Source: Planctomycetota bacterium
GTDB lineage: Bacteria; Planctomycetota; UBA8742; UBA2392
Assembly (NCBI GenBank): GCA_003576915.1
Contig: QEVF01000018.1
Coordinates: 25,804 to 89,803, forward strand
Direction of reading: 5' to 3'
Length of the DNA stretch: 64,000 bases
Translations under genes and position numbers: made by a program
Notes under the pieces: generated by a model
The model's input: only the letters and a program-made list of their open reading frames with translations
Told to the model about the DNA's origin: nothing
Database searches by the model: none
Shown here: positions 62,629 to 64,000 of the stretch, piece by piece
Numbering within the stretch: position 1 is the stretch's first letter
Layout of the letters: each line of letters starts with the position of its first letter

Positions 62629-64000
62629 CTACCCGCCCTCCGCCGGCAGCGGCTCGAGACCATATTTCCGGCAGATCTCGCGCATGTCCTGGATCTGGGC
62701 CTGAAGCAACAGTGGATCGGGCAGCGAGCGGATGATGGACAGCGCCTCATTCCACTGGCGCTCGGCCTCGGCGCGGCGCCCCAGGCCCAGCAGGGCCACG
62801 GCGCGGGGGGCGCCGTGGGCACCAAGAAAACGCCGGTTCTGGGCCTGGCGATGGATCTCAAGCGCCGCGGAGAGCAGTTGCTCGGCTTCGCCGAATCGGC
62901 CTTCGGTGTTGCAGTTGCACCCGAGGTTTCCAAGGGAAGCAGCCTCGCCCACCCGATTGCCCACCTCACGCGCGAGAGAAATCGAGCGCAGCAGCAAGTC
63001 GCGGGATTCATCCAGAGCGCCCTGGCGCGCCTTCAGAATTCCGAAGTTGCCGATGGCCAGCCCCTCCATGCGCCTCGCGCCGGTTTCAGCGCAGAGTTTC
63101 ATGATGGCGCTGAACTCGGACGTCGCTTCGTCGTACCGCCCGCAGTCCACCAGCAGCCCGAACAGGTTGTAGCGCGTCGAAAGTTCCTGTATCGGAAGGC
63201 GGCCCTGGCAGGACAATTCCAGGGCCTGCCTGTAGTAGCCTTCCGCCTCCTCAAGGCGTCCCGTGTGCTTGCAGACGACTCCCGCGGTCACCAGCGCCGC
63301 CGCCCGCCACTTCCCTTGTCCGACCGCAGTCGCCACGGCGCAGGCCCGCCGCGCGCCCGCCTCCGCTTCACTGTTTCTGCCCAGGTGATGGAGCAAGATG
63401 GACTCATTGTGCTGCAACATCCAGCTCAGCTCCTGCTCTCCGGAGGCTTCCACCAGCGGACGCGCCGCGGCCAGGGCCGCCTGGGCCTCCGATGATCGCC
63501 CAAGCTGGGTCAAGAGCAGCCCCAGGCTGCACAGGCATCGCGCCGCCAGATTTTTCGCGCCGCACTGATCGGCCTCCTGGCGCGCGCGCAGTAACCAGGG
63601 CTCGGCCAGGGACAGGCGACCGGCAGTCGCCAGGGCCGCACCCGCGGCCTGCAGAGCTTCTGCCCGGCGCACCCCCGCCACCCGGTCGTGACCGGCCAGT
63701 CGCTCGTACAACTGCACGGCGCGATCCATATTGAACGCACGCTCGAGATAACGCGCCGCGCGCCAGAGGTAATCGGCTTCCCTGGCAGCCATGTCATCCC
63801 GGCCGCGGCCCAGGGCGGCTTGACGGGCGTGATGGGCCAGGTCTTCGGCAGCGGCGTCGAGGGCGGCGGGGCCAAGGGGGGCCAGCGCGTGCTCAATGGC
63901 CTCCAGCGCGAGGGCGTGAAGCCGCGCGCGCTCGCCGGGAAGCTGAAGCTGGTAGGCGGCATCGCGCAAAAGCGCATGGCGGAACAGATAGGCAAGCTCG
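62629..64000 (-). CDS. C-terminal TPR region of a STAND/AAA or cyclase-type protein (start beyond window)
   Basis: The visible 456 codons run in from the right edge with no start codon. They begin ELAYLFRHALLRDAAYQLQLPGERARLH, the motif that follows the ATPase domain in STAND/AAA and sAC-like proteins. Then come many TPR-type helix pairs (ALAYAHLGR-like units such as LFGLLVDCGRYDEATSEFSAIMKLC and GNFGILKARQGALDESRDLLLRSISLAREVGNR) until the stop. The N-terminal part is likely to hold an ATPase and perhaps a kinase or cyclase domain. The tail it has is exactly the part that the cyclase gene at 17602 lacks. Confidence 0.8.
   Translation of the reverse strand, partial: ELAYLFRHALLRDAAYQLQLPGERARLHALALEAIEHALAPLGPAALDAAAEDLAHHARQAALGRGRDDMAAREADYLWRAARYLERAFNMDRAVQLYERLAGHDRVAGVRRAEALQAAGAALATAGRLSLAEPWLLRARQEADQCGAKNLAARCLCSLGLLLTQLGRSSEAQAALAAARPLVEASGEQELSWMLQHNESILLHHLGRNSEAEAGARRACAVATAVGQGKWRAAALVTAGVVCKHTGRLEEAEGYYRQALELSCQGRLPIQELSTRYNLFGLLVDCGRYDEATSEFSAIMKLCAETGARRMEGLAIGNFGILKARQGALDESRDLLLRSISLAREVGNRVGEAASLGNLGCNCNTEGRFGEAEQLLSAALEIHRQAQNRRFLGAHGAPRAVALLGLGRRAEAERQWNEALSIIRSLPDPLLLQAQIQDMREICRKYGLEPLPAEGG

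Overview
This 64 kb window is GC-rich chromosomal DNA with mostly bacterial housekeeping and signalling genes and no clear prophage or insertion sequence. TGA, TAG and TAA all act as stops. The mix of very large Hanks-type Ser/Thr kinases (one with WD40 repeats, one with a DWG instead of DFG motif), ECF sigma factors next to von Willebrand A proteins, DUF4416, sAC-like cyclase/ATPases and long proline-rich membrane proteins suggests an uncultivated lineage of the Planctomycetota/PVC or a neighbouring phylum. No rRNA or ribosomal protein is present to confirm this, so the assignment is an inference.

Layout. 1-1806: glycolytic operon gap-pfkA (pfkA runs off the left edge). 1917-4956: DUF4416, then a minus-strand set of TetR regulator, ECF sigma factor and zinc-ribbon protein. 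5046-17497: a 1572-aa kinase/WD40 protein with a polysaccharide deacetylase, a TerB-like membrane protein, a pentein-fold protein with a BsuPI-like partner, a second kinase, and a Nudix hydrolase. 17602-20013: tandem-cyclase/AAA protein lacking the usual TPR tail. 20051-22997: NikR operator and nikR-cbiM-PDGLE-cbiQ-cbiO, a complete nickel/cobalt ECF importer. 23033-24247: PQQ-type sugar dehydrogenase, overlapping mutY at its 3' end. 24226-30392: SDR, ABC ATPase, FtsX-like permease, HlyD adaptor and mutY in one compact operon. 30531-34696: ECF sigma and two paralogous VWA (YfbK-like) proteins. 34903-41285: two lipoproteins, a receiver/PilZ protein and valS. 41431-44953: RND efflux pump broken by an apparent one-base frameshift. 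45055-53918: unknown proteins, a PDZ/HEAT protein, queG, glnE, a YjfB-like small protein and a STAS protein. 53981-54279: tRNA-Ser(GCT) with a duplicated 3' half plus terminator. 54441-64000: U32 peptidase, fructose-6-phosphate aldolase, two proline-rich paralogues, miaB, an alanine-rich helical protein, and the C-terminal TPR part of a second AAA/TPR protein that runs off the right edge.

The most interesting signals are not genes. (1) A dispersed repeat of about 105-160 bp, made of four to five consecutive hairpins, occurs four times (10736-10862, 11988-12109 inverted, 16883-16988, 61833-61990). In at least two copies it abuts the stop codon of the neighbouring gene. (2) The 12-bp palindrome TTGACGCGTCAA occurs four times, always inside coding sequence; three times it encodes Leu-Thr-Arg-Gln with codons unusual for this DNA. 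(3) The tetR promoter has its operator exactly filling the -35/-10 spacer and places the transcription start on the ATG, so the mRNA should be leaderless. The same operator 14-mer recurs upstream of the ECF sigma gene. (4) An 80-bp tRNA-Ser 3'-half/terminator duplication. (5) Start-site hairpins that sequester ribosome binding sites at 45025-45048 and 62551-62577.
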